A DNA stretch of 64,000 nt, taken from Ruminococcus sp. (GTDB lineage: Bacteria > Bacillota > Clostridia > Oscillospirales > Acutalibacteraceae). The position numbers and the translations under genes are program-made. Shown here piece by piece: positions 8,430-18,816 of the stretch (the first letter of the stretch is position 1; every line of letters begins with the position of its first letter). The notes below the pieces were generated by a model, which was not told the DNA's origin, searched no databases, and was given only the letters and a program-made list of their open reading frames with translations. The stretch is taken from NCBI GenBank assembly GCA_017411385.1, contig JAFQQF010000018.1:29594-93593 (forward strand). Reading direction: 5' to 3'.

Positions 8430-10100
8430 ATGCTAAAAGAACTTTACATTGAAAATATAGCGGTTATCGAAAAAACAAATATCGAATTCACCGAAGGCTT
8501 CAATGTCCTCACAGGTGAAACAGGTGCAGGTAAAAGCATCGTGATTGATGCCATCTCTGCCGTGCTCGGCAGACGTACCTCCCGCGAGCTTGTGCGTACC
8601 GGTGCAGCGTCAGCTTTTGTCAGCGCACACTTTGCTAATGTGGGACAGGCAGTTCTTGATACCCTAGATGAATTGGGCTATGAACTTGAAGATGGTGCAC
8701 TTCTTATCGAAAGGGAGTTTACCCTTTCCGGCAAGAATAACTGTCGTATCAACGGCAGACCTGCGTCACTTTCAGCTCTTAAGGAAATCGGCAGATACCT
8801 TATTAACATCCACGGTCAGCACGAAAGCTACGAGCTTATGTCGCCTGATTTGCACATAGGCTACATTGATTCCTTGGGTAATCTTTCTGCCGACTTTCAA
8901 GAGTACAGAAAAGAGTTTGCACATTACAAGGAGCTTACACGTATTCTGAGTCAGAAGGATACAGACGACCGCGACAGAGCTCGCCGTGCAGACTTACTCT
9001 CCTTCCAGATTGCCGAGCTTGAAGAAGCCAATCTTTCTGTAGGTGAGCAGGATGCTTTGCTTGAAGAACGCTCAATTCTTGCAAACGCTAACAGGCTTCG
9101 TGAGCATCTTCTTGGTGCATCATACTTGCTTTCGGGCGACGGTGGCGAGTTTTCGGGTGTGCTGTCCGGTCTTTCTGATGCTGTGGATGAGGTTGACTCT
9201 TCCGCATCATTAGCTGAGTCTTTTGACTCTCTCTCTCAGCGTATGAGAAACTGCTACTTCGAGCTTCAGGATCTGGCTTCAGATATAAGCCGTGAAGCAG
9301 AGAATATAGAGGATGACCCTGCACGTCTTGAAGAAATTGAATGTAGGTTGGATTTAATTAATAAATTATCAAAAAAATATGGTGATACAGAGGAAGAAAT
9401 GCTTTTGTATCTTGAAAATATTAAGGCGGAACTTGATGCTATCAGCCGTTTTGAGGAAGACAGAGAAAAGCTCTACGAAGAACAGCGCAAGTCTTTTGAG
9501 CTGTGCAACGAGCTTGCAGTTTCTTTGTCAGAAAAACGCAGAAAAATCTCAGAGGAGTTTTCCTCTCAGGTAGCTCAGGAGATGCATCTTCTCGATATGC
9601 CAAGCGCTAAAGTTGAGGTGTCACAGCTTACCTGTCCCTTGTGCGAAAATGGCATAGATGAAATCGAGTTTCTTGTTTCCACCAACGCAGGCGAACCGCC
9701 TAAACCTGTTGCCAAGGTTGCATCAGGCGGTGAGCTTTCACGTATGATGCTTGCAATAAAAACTGTTCTTTCTCACTCAGACCCTACCGACACACTTATC
9801 TTTGACGAGGTGGATACAGGTATTTCAGGCTCTGCCGCACGCAGAGTAGGGGATGCTCTCAGACGTGTAAGCGTGCAAACCCAGTCCCTTTGCGTAACGC
9901 ATTTACCTCAGATTGCCGCTTTGGCTGATTCGCATTTTTTAATCAGCAAAAATGAGAAAGACGGCAGAACCTTTACTCAGGTTACTCCCTTGTCTTATGA
10001 TGGCAGAGTACAGGAGCTTGCCCGTATTATCGGCGGAACAGGTGTTTCTGACGCGGCTTTTGATTATGCAAGGGAACTCCTTTCTGAAAATAAGCAATAA
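8430..10100 (+). CDS. recN: DNA repair protein RecN
   Basis: RecN is an SMC-like ATPase that gathers broken DNA ends for recombinational repair. The 556-residue protein has Walker A GETGAGKS near residue 31, a long coiled-coil centre (about 150-370) rich in Glu, Leu and Arg, and the ABC signature and Walker B at the C-terminal side (VASGGELSRMMLAIKTV, then TLIFDEVDTGISG). Length is typical. It follows argR, an order shared with Bacillus and Clostridia. Confidence 0.96.
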   Translation: MLKELYIENIAVIEKTNIEFTEGFNVLTGETGAGKSIVIDAISAVLGRRTSRELVRTGAASAFVSAHFANVGQAVLDTLDELGYELEDGALLIEREFTLSGKNNCRINGRPASLSALKEIGRYLINIHGQHESYELMSPDLHIGYIDSLGNLSADFQEYRKEFAHYKELTRILSQKDTDDRDRARRADLLSFQIAELEEANLSVGEQDALLEERSILANANRLREHLLGASYLLSGDGGEFSGVLSGLSDAVDEVDSSASLAESFDSLSQRMRNCYFELQDLASDISREAENIEDDPARLEEIECRLDLINKLSKKYGDTEEEMLLYLENIKAELDAISRFEEDREKLYEEQRKSFELCNELAVSLSEKRRKISEEFSSQVAQEMHLLDMPSAKVEVSQLTCPLCENGIDEIEFLVSTNAGEPPKPVAKVASGGELSRMMLAIKTVLSHSDPTDTLIFDEVDTGISGSAARRVGDALRRVSVQTQSLCVTHLPQIAALADSHFLISKNEKDGRTFTQVTPLSYDGRVQELARIIGGTGVSDAAFDYARELLSENKQ

Positions 10101-10123
10101 TATTTACAATATCGGAGCAGATT

Positions 10124-12163
10124 ATGAGAAAATGGAATGTAGCACAACTGAATAAAGAAAAAGCTCTCAGCTTGAGCGAAGATATGGGTATTCCTATGCT
10201 CCTTTCCGTGCTTTTGTGTATCCGAGGCTTCACCGACGAAGAAAAAATATCGGAGTTTCTGAGTGATGAGCCTGTTTTTTCTGACCCTTTTCTCATAAAA
10301 GATATGGACAAGGCGGCAGAACGAATCCGCATAGCTATAGAAAATTTTGAAAAAATATGTATCTATGGTGACTACGATGCAGATGGTGTCACAGCTACAG
10401 CTTTGCTTTATTCTTATCTTTATTCTGTGGGTGCAAACGTAACCTACTATATTCCTTCCCGTGCCGAAGAAGGCTACGGAATGAACACCGAGGCTTTAAC
10501 CCAGCTTTTTGCTGAGGGTGTCAGCCTTATAGTTACTGTTGATAACGGTATTTCTGCCGCAGAAGAAATAGCTTATGCCAAGTCTTTGGGTATGGATACG
10601 GTTGTTACCGACCACCACACAGTCCCCGAGATAATCCCCGACGCTGTGGCGGTTGTGGATTTGCATCAGAGTGATTGTAACAGCACCTTCAAGGAGCTTT
10701 CGGGTGTAGGTGTAGCTTTAAAGCTTGTAATGGCTCTGGAGGAGGGCTATTCCGAACTTGAAGATATTCTGGAAAACTTCGCAGATTTAGCAACTCTCGG
10801 TACTATCGGTGATGTGGTAAGCCTGACTGATGAAAACCGAAGCATTGTCAAAGAGGGTGTCCGCCTCTTGCAAAATTCCGACAGAGTGGGTATACGTGCT
10901 CTCATAAAGAGCTCAGGCTATGAGGATAAGCCTCTGACAGCCTCTACCTTAGCCTTTACTGTTGTTCCCAGAATCAACGCAGTCGGAAGACTCGGACTTT
11001 CCACACGCTCTGTTGAGCTTCTTCTTACAGAGGATGAAGAGCTGGCAGAAAAGCTTTCTGAGGAGCTTTCCGAGGATAACCGTACCCGTCAGCAGATAGA
11101 GCGTGATATTCTTGCAGAAATAGATGAGCGTATCAAAAACGACCCTGCACTTACAATGCAGAGCATAATCATAATCGATGGAGATAACTGGCATCAGGGA
11201 GTAATCGGTATTGTTGCCGCAAGGGTCAAGAGTGCCTTTGGCAAGCCTTGTATCATAATCTCCCGTGAGGGCGAAAACGCCCGTGCATCAGGCAGATCTA
11301 TGGAGGGCTTCTCTCTTTCTGACGCAATATTCAACTGCAGTGACTTGCTTGAGCACTTTGGCGGCCATCCCATGGCTGTTGGTTTTTCACTCAGAAGCGA
11401 TAATATTGAAAAATTCAAGGAAGCCTTGTATTCCTACACAGACTCTTTGGATGAAATGCCCCTTCCTCAGCTTTCTCTAGACTGCAAGCTGAATCCAAGC
11501 CTTTTGGATTTATCTCTTCTTGACAGCATTTCTGCCTTGGAGCCCTTTGGCGCTGGTAATCCTTCACCTGTGTTCGGACTTTACAATATGCACATTGACG
11601 ATATAAAAGAGCTTTCAGGCGGCAAGCATCGCAAGCTCATAGTTTCCCGCGAGGGAGCAGTTGTTACTGCAATGTGCTTCGGTGTAGATGTCACAGGTTT
11701 TTGCTACAAAACAGGGGATACGGTAGATTTGGCCGTTGCCCTAGATAAAAACTTCTACGCAGGCAATACTTATCTCTCAGTAATTGTCAGAGATATTAAA
11801 CTCAGCTCTGTTGACAACGAAGCACAGCTTATCTCTGAGCGAGTATACGAACGCTTCTGCACAGGCAGAAGTGTAAGCACAGAGGCTATCCGCACAATTA
11901 TACCCGACAGAAACGATTTCTCTCTTGTATATCGCTTTCTTCGCAACTGTGGTGGTTATTCCGGCAGAGTGGATATGCTGTCCGGCAGACTTGGCATAAG
12001 TCTTGGTAAGCTTCGGGTTGTTCTTACGGCAATGTGTGAATTAAAGCTCATCGAAATGCTTGAGGGCATGAACAAAGCGGAAATTACTCTTTCTCAGGTA
12101 GACGGCAAGGTCGAGCTTCAATCGGCACCTATTATTCATGAACTTACGGAGGTGTGCAAATGA
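10124..12163 (+). CDS. recJ: Single-stranded-DNA-specific exonuclease RecJ
   Basis: RecJ degrades single-stranded DNA 5' to 3' in recombination and mismatch repair. The 679-residue protein has the DHH phosphoesterase motifs: GDYDADGVTATALLYSYL (about 83-100), VDNGIS, TDHHT, and DHHA1-region GGHPMAVGFSL. The final ~100 residues form an extra helical tail (VSTEAIRTIIPDRNDFSLVYRFLR) seen in Firmicutes RecJ. Its stop overlaps the ATG of the following relA by four bases. Confidence 0.95.
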   Translation: MRKWNVAQLNKEKALSLSEDMGIPMLLSVLLCIRGFTDEEKISEFLSDEPVFSDPFLIKDMDKAAERIRIAIENFEKICIYGDYDADGVTATALLYSYLYSVGANVTYYIPSRAEEGYGMNTEALTQLFAEGVSLIVTVDNGISAAEEIAYAKSLGMDTVVTDHHTVPEIIPDAVAVVDLHQSDCNSTFKELSGVGVALKLVMALEEGYSELEDILENFADLATLGTIGDVVSLTDENRSIVKEGVRLLQNSDRVGIRALIKSSGYEDKPLTASTLAFTVVPRINAVGRLGLSTRSVELLLTEDEELAEKLSEELSEDNRTRQQIERDILAEIDERIKNDPALTMQSIIIIDGDNWHQGVIGIVAARVKSAFGKPCIIISREGENARASGRSMEGFSLSDAIFNCSDLLEHFGGHPMAVGFSLRSDNIEKFKEALYSYTDSLDEMPLPQLSLDCKLNPSLLDLSLLDSISALEPFGAGNPSPVFGLYNMHIDDIKELSGGKHRKLIVSREGAVVTAMCFGVDVTGFCYKTGDTVDLAVALDKNFYAGNTYLSVIVRDIKLSSVDNEAQLISERVYERFCTGRSVSTEAIRTIIPDRNDFSLVYRFLRNCGGYSGRVDMLSGRLGISLGKLRVVLTAMCELKLIEMLEGMNKAEITLSQVDGKVELQSAPIIHELTEVCK

Positions 12164-14412
12164 GTACATCTGAAAATACAACAAACAACATCTATACAAT
12201 TCAAGAAAATAATCATGAGGATTGTACCAATATGATTCATTACCACGACTACGAGGAGCTCACCAAGCTTATTAAGGACAGCGGTCTGAAGATAGAGCGT
12301 GAAAGAATTGATAAAGCCTACGAGTATGCCTTTGAGGCTCACAAGGACCAACGCCGTATCTCCGGTCTTCCTTATATTCTCCATCCTGTGTCGGTTGCTT
12401 ACATCCTTGTTAAACTCGGTATGGATACAGATTCCATTATTGCGGCGTTGCTGCACGATGTTGTTGAAGATACAGAAATAACCCTAGAACAGATTTCAAA
12501 GGAGTTCGGCTCTGATATAGCTCTGCTTATTGATGGACTCACAAAGCTTTCCAAAATCAAATATTCTAACCGTGAGGAGCATCAGGCGGAAAACCTCAGG
12601 AAAATGCTCATTGCTATGAGCAACGATATCCGTGTTATCATCATCAAGCTTGCTGACCGCTTGCATAACCTTCGCACCATTGACTGTATGCGTGAGCAGA
12701 AACAGCGTGATATAGCATTGGAAACAATGGAGGTCTATGCTCCCATTGCTCATCGCCTTGGTATTACTGCTGTCAAGGAGGAGATGGAGGACCTTTCCCT
12801 TCGTTACCTTGACCCTGTAGGCTATGCTGAAATTGAAGCAGCTCTCAATGAAACTGCAGGTGACCGCGAACCTTTCATTGCTGACCTTAAAGCAGAAATT
12901 CTTGAGCGGAGCCGTGATGTTATTGATGATATTTATATAAGCGGCAGAGTCAAGAGCATTCACAGCATCTACCGTAAAACCTTTATGAAGGGTAAAACTA
13001 TCGAGGAAATCTACGATATTTTTGCTGTTCGTGTTATTGTAAATACCCTGACCGATTGCTATAACGTGCTTGGCTTAATCCACGATATTTATAAACCCAT
13101 ACCCAATCGCTTCAAAGACTATATTTCCACTCCAAAGCCTAATATGTACCAATCCTTGCACACTACAGTTGTCAGCCACAGAGGTATTCCCTTTGAGGTT
13201 CAGATTCGAACTTGGGATATGCATCATACCGCTGAGTACGGTATCGCGGCTCATTGGAAGTACAAAGCAGGTGTAGGCTCAAAGGATGGCGACTCTCTCG
13301 ATGACCACCTTACATGGGTTAGAAAAATTCTTGAAACTCAGAAGGACTCTGTTGATGCCACCGACATTGTCAGCACAATCAAAACCGACCTCAACCCCAA
13401 CGAGGTATTTGTATTTACCCCCAAGGGCGATGTTATCAATCTGCCTGCAGGCTCAACGGTAATCGACTTAGCTTACGCTATCCATTCTGCCGTTGGTAAC
13501 AGTATGGTGGGTGCTAAGGTTGACCGCCGTATTGTACCCATTGACTATCCTCTGAAAACCGGTGAGATTGTTGAGATTCTCACTCAGAAGGAAGCACAGG
13601 GTCCCAAGCGTGACTGGCTGAAGATTGTACGCACCTCTGAAGCAAGAAGTAAAATCCGTTCTTGGTTCAAAAAGGAAAAGAGAGAAGAGAATATTGCAGA
13701 AGGCAAATCGGAGTTTGAACGTGAGCTTAAAAAGAACTCAATCCAGATTCCCGAGGAGGAGCTTGCAGAATTTCTCACTAAGGTTAACTTGAAGATACAG
13801 GTTAACTCCTTGGATGACTTCTATGCTGCTATCGGCTACGGCGGTATCCAGCTGTGGAAGATTATGCCCAGAATTCGCGATCTTTACCAGAAGCTGTATG
13901 TTAAAACTAGCACTGAGCAAGTACCTGCAAACATTACAGATACACAGAAACGCAAAAAGGTTGGCTCAGGTGTTATCGTCGAGGGTATGGACGACGTGCT
14001 CATCAAGTTCTCCCGTTGCTGTAACCCTGTGCCCGGTGACGATATTGTCGGCTTTATTACCCGTGGTTACGGTGTTTCAATTCATAACTGTAACTGTAAG
14101 AACGTGCCTGAAGATATTTCGAAGGCAGAAGAGCCTGACCGTTGGGTGAGTGCTCATTGGGAAAGCTCAGTCCGCGAGGTGTTCCAGACCAGTCTGGAGA
14201 TTATCGGTATGGACAGAACCGGCTTCCTTGCAGACGTGTCAAACCAGCTTTCTGCAATGCACATTATGATTCGTACTCTTAACTGCCGCGAGCTTCCCGG
14301 CGGTATTGGTGTTATTAATGTAACCATTGATGTTACAGATACAGGTCACTTAAAGACTGTAATTGCCCGACTCAATACCATCAGCGGTATTACATCAGTA
14401 ACAAGAAAATAA
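12160..14412 (+). CDS. relA: Bifunctional (p)ppGpp synthetase/hydrolase
   Basis: This enzyme makes and breaks the stringent-response alarmones ppGpp and pppGpp. The 750-residue protein has an HD hydrolase domain with an intact His-Asp pair (ALLHDVVEDT, about 96-105). It then has the synthetase domain (YKPIPNRFKDYISTPKPNMYQSLHT), a TGS domain (VFVFTPKGDVINLPAGSTVIDLAYAIH), a conserved Cys-containing region (KFSRCCNPVPGDDIVGFITRG) and a C-terminal ACT domain. Because the HD residues are intact, both activities are likely. ATG at 12160 overlaps the recJ stop and follows GGAGGTG. Confidence 0.96.
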   Translation: MSTSENTTNNIYTIQENNHEDCTNMIHYHDYEELTKLIKDSGLKIERERIDKAYEYAFEAHKDQRRISGLPYILHPVSVAYILVKLGMDTDSIIAALLHDVVEDTEITLEQISKEFGSDIALLIDGLTKLSKIKYSNREEHQAENLRKMLIAMSNDIRVIIIKLADRLHNLRTIDCMREQKQRDIALETMEVYAPIAHRLGITAVKEEMEDLSLRYLDPVGYAEIEAALNETAGDREPFIADLKAEILERSRDVIDDIYISGRVKSIHSIYRKTFMKGKTIEEIYDIFAVRVIVNTLTDCYNVLGLIHDIYKPIPNRFKDYISTPKPNMYQSLHTTVVSHRGIPFEVQIRTWDMHHTAEYGIAAHWKYKAGVGSKDGDSLDDHLTWVRKILETQKDSVDATDIVSTIKTDLNPNEVFVFTPKGDVINLPAGSTVIDLAYAIHSAVGNSMVGAKVDRRIVPIDYPLKTGEIVEILTQKEAQGPKRDWLKIVRTSEARSKIRSWFKKEKREENIAEGKSEFERELKKNSIQIPEEELAEFLTKVNLKIQVNSLDDFYAAIGYGGIQLWKIMPRIRDLYQKLYVKTSTEQVPANITDTQKRKKVGSGVIVEGMDDVLIKFSRCCNPVPGDDIVGFITRGYGVSIHNCNCKNVPEDISKAEEPDRWVSAHWESSVREVFQTSLEIIGMDRTGFLADVSNQLSAMHIMIRTLNCRELPGGIGVINVTIDVTDTGHLKTVIARLNTISGITSVTRK

Positions 14413-14427
14413 TAAGAGGAAAAGTAT

Positions 14428-14883
14428 ATGAAAGCAGTAATTCAGCGTGTGGCAGAGGCATCTGTCACAGTAGATGAAAAAGTTATAGGAAAAATCGAAA
14501 AAGGCTTCCTTATTCTTCTGGGCGTAGAAAAGGGAGATGATAAAACAGAGGCACAGGTTCTTTCTAAGAAAATAGCCGGACTTCGTGTTTTCTGTGATGA
14601 ACAGGATAAAATGAATCTTTCTCTTTCAGATATAGGCGGGGGTGTTCTTGTAATTTCTAATTTTACCCTCTGTGCAGATTGCAGAAAGGGCAGACGCCCG
14701 AGCTTTGACAATGCGGCAAGACCCGACAGTGCTCTGGAGCTTTATGAATACTTTTGCGAGTGTATGAAATCAAACGGCATAGAGCAGATTGAAAGGGGAA
14801 AATTCGGTGCCGATATGAAGGTAAGCCTTCTTAACGACGGACCCGTAACTCTTATTATTGACTCTAAGGAGCTCTCACGATGA
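14428..14883 (+). CDS. dtd: D-aminoacyl-tRNA deacylase
   Basis: Dtd removes D-amino acids mischarged onto tRNA. The 151-residue product has the family pattern [33 protein letters not shown] at the start, the [16 protein letters not shown] catalytic loop (usually SQFTL) and the [10 protein letters not shown] segment near the C-terminus. Length matches the family. The stop overlaps the next gene's ATG by four bases, so it is coupled to the downstream hydrolase. Confidence 0.95.
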   Translation: MKAVIQRVAEASVTVDEKVIGKIEKGFLILLGVEKGDDKTEAQVLSKKIAGLRVFCDEQDKMNLSLSDIGGGVLVISNFTLCADCRKGRRPSFDNAARPDSALELYEYFCECMKSNGIEQIERGKFGADMKVSLLNDGPVTLIIDSKELSR

Positions 14884-15515
14884 TTACTGTCAAAACCTTT
14901 CCTTTGGGAATGCTCTCTACCAACACATATCTGATTACAGATAATTTTACAGGTAAAAGTGCACTTGTGGACCCTGCCTGCAAGGATGAAAGACTCACCA
15001 AGGAACTTTTGTCCCTTGGCAAGGATAAGCTTCAGTATATTCTCCTGACTCACGGCCACTTTGACCACATCGGCGGAGTAGACGCTTACTCTCAGATGTT
15101 TTCAGCAAAGGTTGTCATTTCTTCCAAGGATGAGGCTTTTCTTAACGATAACAGCCTTAACCTTTCCTGTTTGTTGGGAGCATCACAGCTAAAGCCCCTA
15201 AAAGCAGATATAACCCTTAATGACGGCGACGAGCTTACCTTAGGAGAAAGCAAATTCACCTTTTTGCTAACTCCCGGACATACAATGGGAAGCGGTTGCT
15301 TTGTCTTTGGTGAAGACAGAGTGATTTTCTCAGGCGATACTCTTTTTTATCATTCCATGGGTAGGGTGGATTTTCCAACTTCTAATCCCTCAGATATGAA
15401 AAACTCTCTAAAAAAGCTTTCAAAGCTTCAGGGAGATTTTACGGTATATCCGGGACACGACCGCTTTACAACACTATCAGAAGAACGCAAGTCCAATCCT
15501 TATTTTGCTGATTGA
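14880..15515 (+). CDS. Metallo-beta-lactamase-fold hydrolase (glyoxalase II-like)
   Basis: This is a 211-residue MBL-fold hydrolase with the zinc motif [10 protein letters not shown] (residues about 58-67), a second metal ligand in [15 protein letters not shown], and the aspartate in FSGDTLF. The C-terminal [10 protein letters not shown] completes the site. Such proteins are often labelled hydroxyacylglutathione hydrolase, but Clostridia generally lack glutathione, so the true thioester substrate is unknown. The relA-dtd-MBL-hemZ order is recurrent in Clostridia. Confidence 0.9.
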   Translation: MITVKTFPLGMLSTNTYLITDNFTGKSALVDPACKDERLTKELLSLGKDKLQYILLTHGHFDHIGGVDAYSQMFSAKVVISSKDEAFLNDNSLNLSCLLGASQLKPLKADITLNDGDELTLGESKFTFLLTPGHTMGSGCFVFGEDRVIFSGDTLFYHSMGRVDFPTSNPSDMKNSLKKLSKLQGDFTVYPGHDRFTTLSEERKSNPYFAD

Positions 15516-15534
15516 CTTGTAAACATTTGAATTT

Positions 15535-16977
15535 ATGAATTTATACACAGTAAATCACTCATATCATTATGAACTTGAAAATTTAACACGTGCTTTCTTT
15601 CCTAACGAAAAGCTGAATGTTATCAAATCAGATGTAGTCTTTGATGTTTTGGAAGCACCATACATCCTCACCGAGTATTCAGATGTTCTCTCGGTAACTG
15701 TAGCATTTAATGATTTTTCCAAAACTCTCAGCGAAAAATCCGGAACACCTGACGATGAGCTTGCAATGGCAACTCTGTTGTACAAGCTCTTGAGTGAACT
15801 CACAGGTGTTTCTCTTTCTTGGGGACTTCTCACAGGAGTCCGCCCAATTAAGCTTTTCAGAAAGCTCAGTCAGCAAATGGGAGAGGAGAAGGCTCAGGCT
15901 TATTTCAGAGAAAAGCTTCTGGTGTCAGAGGAAAAAACAAGCCTTGCAAAGCATACCTGCTCAAAAGAGCAGAAACTTCTCGACTTATCAAGGAACGATT
16001 CCTTCAGCCTTTATATTTCCATTCCCTTTTGTCCCACAAGGTGCAGTTATTGCTCCTTTGTATCACAGTCGGTTGAAAAAGCAAAGCACCTCATAAACCC
16101 TTACGTAGACCTTCTTTGCAAAGAAATTGCGGTTACCGGCAAAATCGCAAGAGATTTGAAGCTCAGACTTGAAACGGTCTATATAGGCGGAGGCACTCCC
16201 ACAACTCTTGAACCACACCACCTTTCTCAGCTGCTCAAAGCTGTTAGGGACAACTTTGATATGTCAACCTGCCGTGAGTTTACCGTGGAGGCAGGCAGAC
16301 CTGATACCATAACTGAGGCAAAGCTTATAGCCCTTCTTGAAGGCGGATGTGACCGTTTGAGTGTTAACCCGCAGACTCTCAGCAATGAAATTCTTTGTAA
16401 TATCGGCAGACAACACACCGTTGAGGATTTTTATTCCTCCTTTGAACTTGCACGTAAAGTCGGATTTAAGCATATAAACACCGACCTTATTGCAGGGCTT
16501 CCGGGTGATACTCCCGAAAATTTCGCAAAAACTATGGAGGGAATATGCAGCCTTTCTCCCGAAAGCGTCACTGTCCATACCCTTTCCATGAAGCGAAGCT
16601 CAAGACTCACAGAAGAAAATATGCAGATAATGCGAGAAGATACCAAGGCGGTGTCGAAAATGCTCACAACTGCATACAGCTCTCTTTCTGATGATGGCTT
16701 TTTCCCTTATTATCTTTACCGTCAGAGTAAGATGGTAGGCAATATGGAAAACACAGGTTGGTCAAAGGAAGGCTTCGAAGGCCTTTACAACGTCTACATT
16801 ATGGATGAAACCCACACCATCCTTGCCTGCGGTGCAGGAGCTGTCACAAAACTTAAAGACCCCTTTTCTGATAGGATTGAACGTATATTTAATTTCAAAT
16901 ATCCATATGAATATAATGCACGTTTTGAGGAACTGATTAATCGCAAGGCTGCCATCGCTCCTTTTTACAAGCAATAA
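15535..16977 (+). CDS. hemZ: Radical SAM coproporphyrinogen dehydrogenase-like protein HemZ
   Basis: HemZ is an oxygen-independent coproporphyrinogen III oxidase-like radical SAM protein. The 480-residue product has the iron-sulfur motif PFCPTRCSYCSF (CxxxCxxC, about 165-176), the GGGTPTTL segment, and an N-terminal extension of about 150 residues typical of HemZ rather than HemN or HemW. No heme genes lie nearby, so a role in heme synthesis is an inference. No clear ribosome binding site precedes the ATG at 15535. Confidence 0.88.
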   Translation: MNLYTVNHSYHYELENLTRAFFPNEKLNVIKSDVVFDVLEAPYILTEYSDVLSVTVAFNDFSKTLSEKSGTPDDELAMATLLYKLLSELTGVSLSWGLLTGVRPIKLFRKLSQQMGEEKAQAYFREKLLVSEEKTSLAKHTCSKEQKLLDLSRNDSFSLYISIPFCPTRCSYCSFVSQSVEKAKHLINPYVDLLCKEIAVTGKIARDLKLRLETVYIGGGTPTTLEPHHLSQLLKAVRDNFDMSTCREFTVEAGRPDTITEAKLIALLEGGCDRLSVNPQTLSNEILCNIGRQHTVEDFYSSFELARKVGFKHINTDLIAGLPGDTPENFAKTMEGICSLSPESVTVHTLSMKRSSRLTEENMQIMREDTKAVSKMLTTAYSSLSDDGFFPYYLYRQSKMVGNMENTGWSKEGFEGLYNVYIMDETHTILACGAGAVTKLKDPFSDRIERIFNFKYPYEYNARFEELINRKAAIAPFYKQ

Positions 16978-17000
16978 ATTCATAGGAGGCAATCCTATAA

Positions 17001-18767
17001 ATGATTGATAATAAGACAAGGCAGAGGACTTCTTCGCAAAACTTCTTGAAAGGTGCTTTTGTTCTCACTCTTGGTATGATTGCCGTTAAGCTCTGCGGAC
17101 TTGCCCAGAAGGTACTGCTCACAAATCTCTACTCTGAACTTGGGGGCAATTTTGCCGAATTCGGCACAGCGCTTTTTTCAAACGCCTACGAGCTGTATGT
17201 GCCCTTGTTCACCTTGGCAACCGTGGGCTTTCCTGTTGCTGTTTCCCGTCTTATATCAGAATCCTTTGCCAAAGAACGCTACAAGGATATAAAGCAGATA
17301 TATAAAATAGCAAAGCCTTTTTTCACCCTTACAGGTTTGCTTTGCTTTCTGCTTATGGTATTTGGAAGCTTTTTCTATATCCGATATATAAACTCACCTT
17401 ATTCCTTGCCTGCAATGCTCATACTTTCGCCAACCATATTTTTTGGTTGCCTTGTGTCGATTTACAGAGGCTATTATGAAGGACTTCGGGATATGACTCC
17501 CACAGCTGTTTCCGAGGTGCTGGAGGCTTTCTCAAAAATCGCTGTAGGTGTGGTGCTGTCCTATGTTACGGTTCGTGTAGGTGTTCGTCAGTATAATTTA
17601 ACCGGAACTATTTTTTCTTTGTCGTTTAATACAACAGATGAGGCATATCGTACTCTTGTGTCAATTTCCGTAGCTGCTTCAATTTTTGGCATCACTATGG
17701 GAAGTGTCATAGCCTTTGTTTATCTGAGAATTCGTTTTGCTCTTCATAAGGGCGATGTTCCGAAGGAATACTATATAAACTCCGTCGAAGCTTACTCTAA
17801 AGCTGAAACCTTCAGAAATATGCTCAGAACAGCCTTGCCTGTCGGGGTAGGTGCTCTTGTTATGAGCGTTTCAAGTACTATTGATGCTACGGTTATCCAA
17901 AGCTTAATGTATAATATGGCAATTAATGAGCCTCAAGCTCTGATGTCTGAGTTTCACCACGTTCTTGATAAAGAAATATCAAGAGATAAAATTACAATCC
18001 ATACCTGCATCTGGGGGTACTACAGTGCCTCAATCACCCTTTCCTCTCTTGTGGTGGCGGTTACTCAGGTGTTTGGTACCAGTGCTCTTCCAAACGTGAC
18101 TAATGCATACACAAAGGGTAATAAGGAGGAGCTTAAAGAAGCCATAGAAGCGGTTTTAAGGCTTACTACAATCTTTGCGTTTCCTTGTGCAATCGGATTA
18201 TTTGTACTTTCCGAGCCGATTTTGTCACTTGTCTATTCAGGCAACCCAAATATTTCTCGTTTTGGTGGGGAAGTGTTGCAGGTACTGGGCCTTAGTGTGA
18301 TTTTCACAGGAACAATAACCCCTGTTTGTGCTATGCTTCAGGGAATAGGTAAGGTAAAAAATACTATGTTTATCTATATTTTTGGTACCCTTACAAAAAT
18401 TCTTGTGTCCTATCTCTTTGCAAGGAATGTTCAGATTAATATTACCGGTGCAGCAATAGGCTCATTAGTTTCAAATTTTCTTATGTGTTTGGTTGCTTTG
18501 TTTCTGCTTGTAAAATATACCCGCATAATGCCTAATTTTCTCTCCTCGGTGATTAAACCAATGGCAGGCGCTGTGCTTTGTGGCATTTGTGCATATCTGT
18601 TTTTCTATAAGTTTAATATTAATTTGATGATTTCCATTGTGATTTCTGCCATATTCTATGTGCTCGTTTTGTTTATATTGCATACATTTACGCGAAATGA
18701 AATTTTATTGCTCCCAAATGGTAAAAAAATTGTAATAATACTTGAAAAATTGCACTTAATAGGTTAA
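17001..18767 (+). CDS. SpoVB/YabM-type polysaccharide/lipid flippase (MOP superfamily)
   Basis: This is a 588-residue integral membrane protein with about 14 predicted helices, of the MOP-exporter family that contains SpoVB, YabM and MurJ. These move undecaprenyl-linked precursors across the membrane. The N-terminal helix FLKGAFVLTLGMIAVKLCGLAQK and the C-terminal paired helices fit the family. Placement immediately before mazG and the yabO-yabP-yabQ-divIC-yabR block reproduces the Bacillus yabM position, so a YabM orthologue is likely. A ribosome binding site AGGAGGC precedes the start. Confidence 0.87.
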   Translation: MIDNKTRQRTSSQNFLKGAFVLTLGMIAVKLCGLAQKVLLTNLYSELGGNFAEFGTALFSNAYELYVPLFTLATVGFPVAVSRLISESFAKERYKDIKQIYKIAKPFFTLTGLLCFLLMVFGSFFYIRYINSPYSLPAMLILSPTIFFGCLVSIYRGYYEGLRDMTPTAVSEVLEAFSKIAVGVVLSYVTVRVGVRQYNLTGTIFSLSFNTTDEAYRTLVSISVAASIFGITMGSVIAFVYLRIRFALHKGDVPKEYYINSVEAYSKAETFRNMLRTALPVGVGALVMSVSSTIDATVIQSLMYNMAINEPQALMSEFHHVLDKEISRDKITIHTCIWGYYSASITLSSLVVAVTQVFGTSALPNVTNAYTKGNKEELKEAIEAVLRLTTIFAFPCAIGLFVLSEPILSLVYSGNPNISRFGGEVLQVLGLSVIFTGTITPVCAMLQGIGKVKNTMFIYIFGTLTKILVSYLFARNVQINITGAAIGSLVSNFLMCLVALFLLVKYTRIMPNFLSSVIKPMAGAVLCGICAYLFFYKFNINLMISIVISAIFYVLVLFILHTFTRNEILLLPNGKKIVIILEKLHLIG

Positions 18768-18770
18768 AAT
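18742..18770 (+). promoter_or_regulatory. Sigma-A-type promoter for mazG
   Basis: TTGAAA (18742-18747) and TAAAAT (18765-18770) are separated by 17 bases, overlapping the last codons of the flippase gene. The gap to the mazG start is about 45 bases. Confidence 0.55.
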
Positions 18771-18816
18771 ATATGATTGGAATGCGAAATTCTCAATTTT
18801 TTCGGAGGTAAAACAA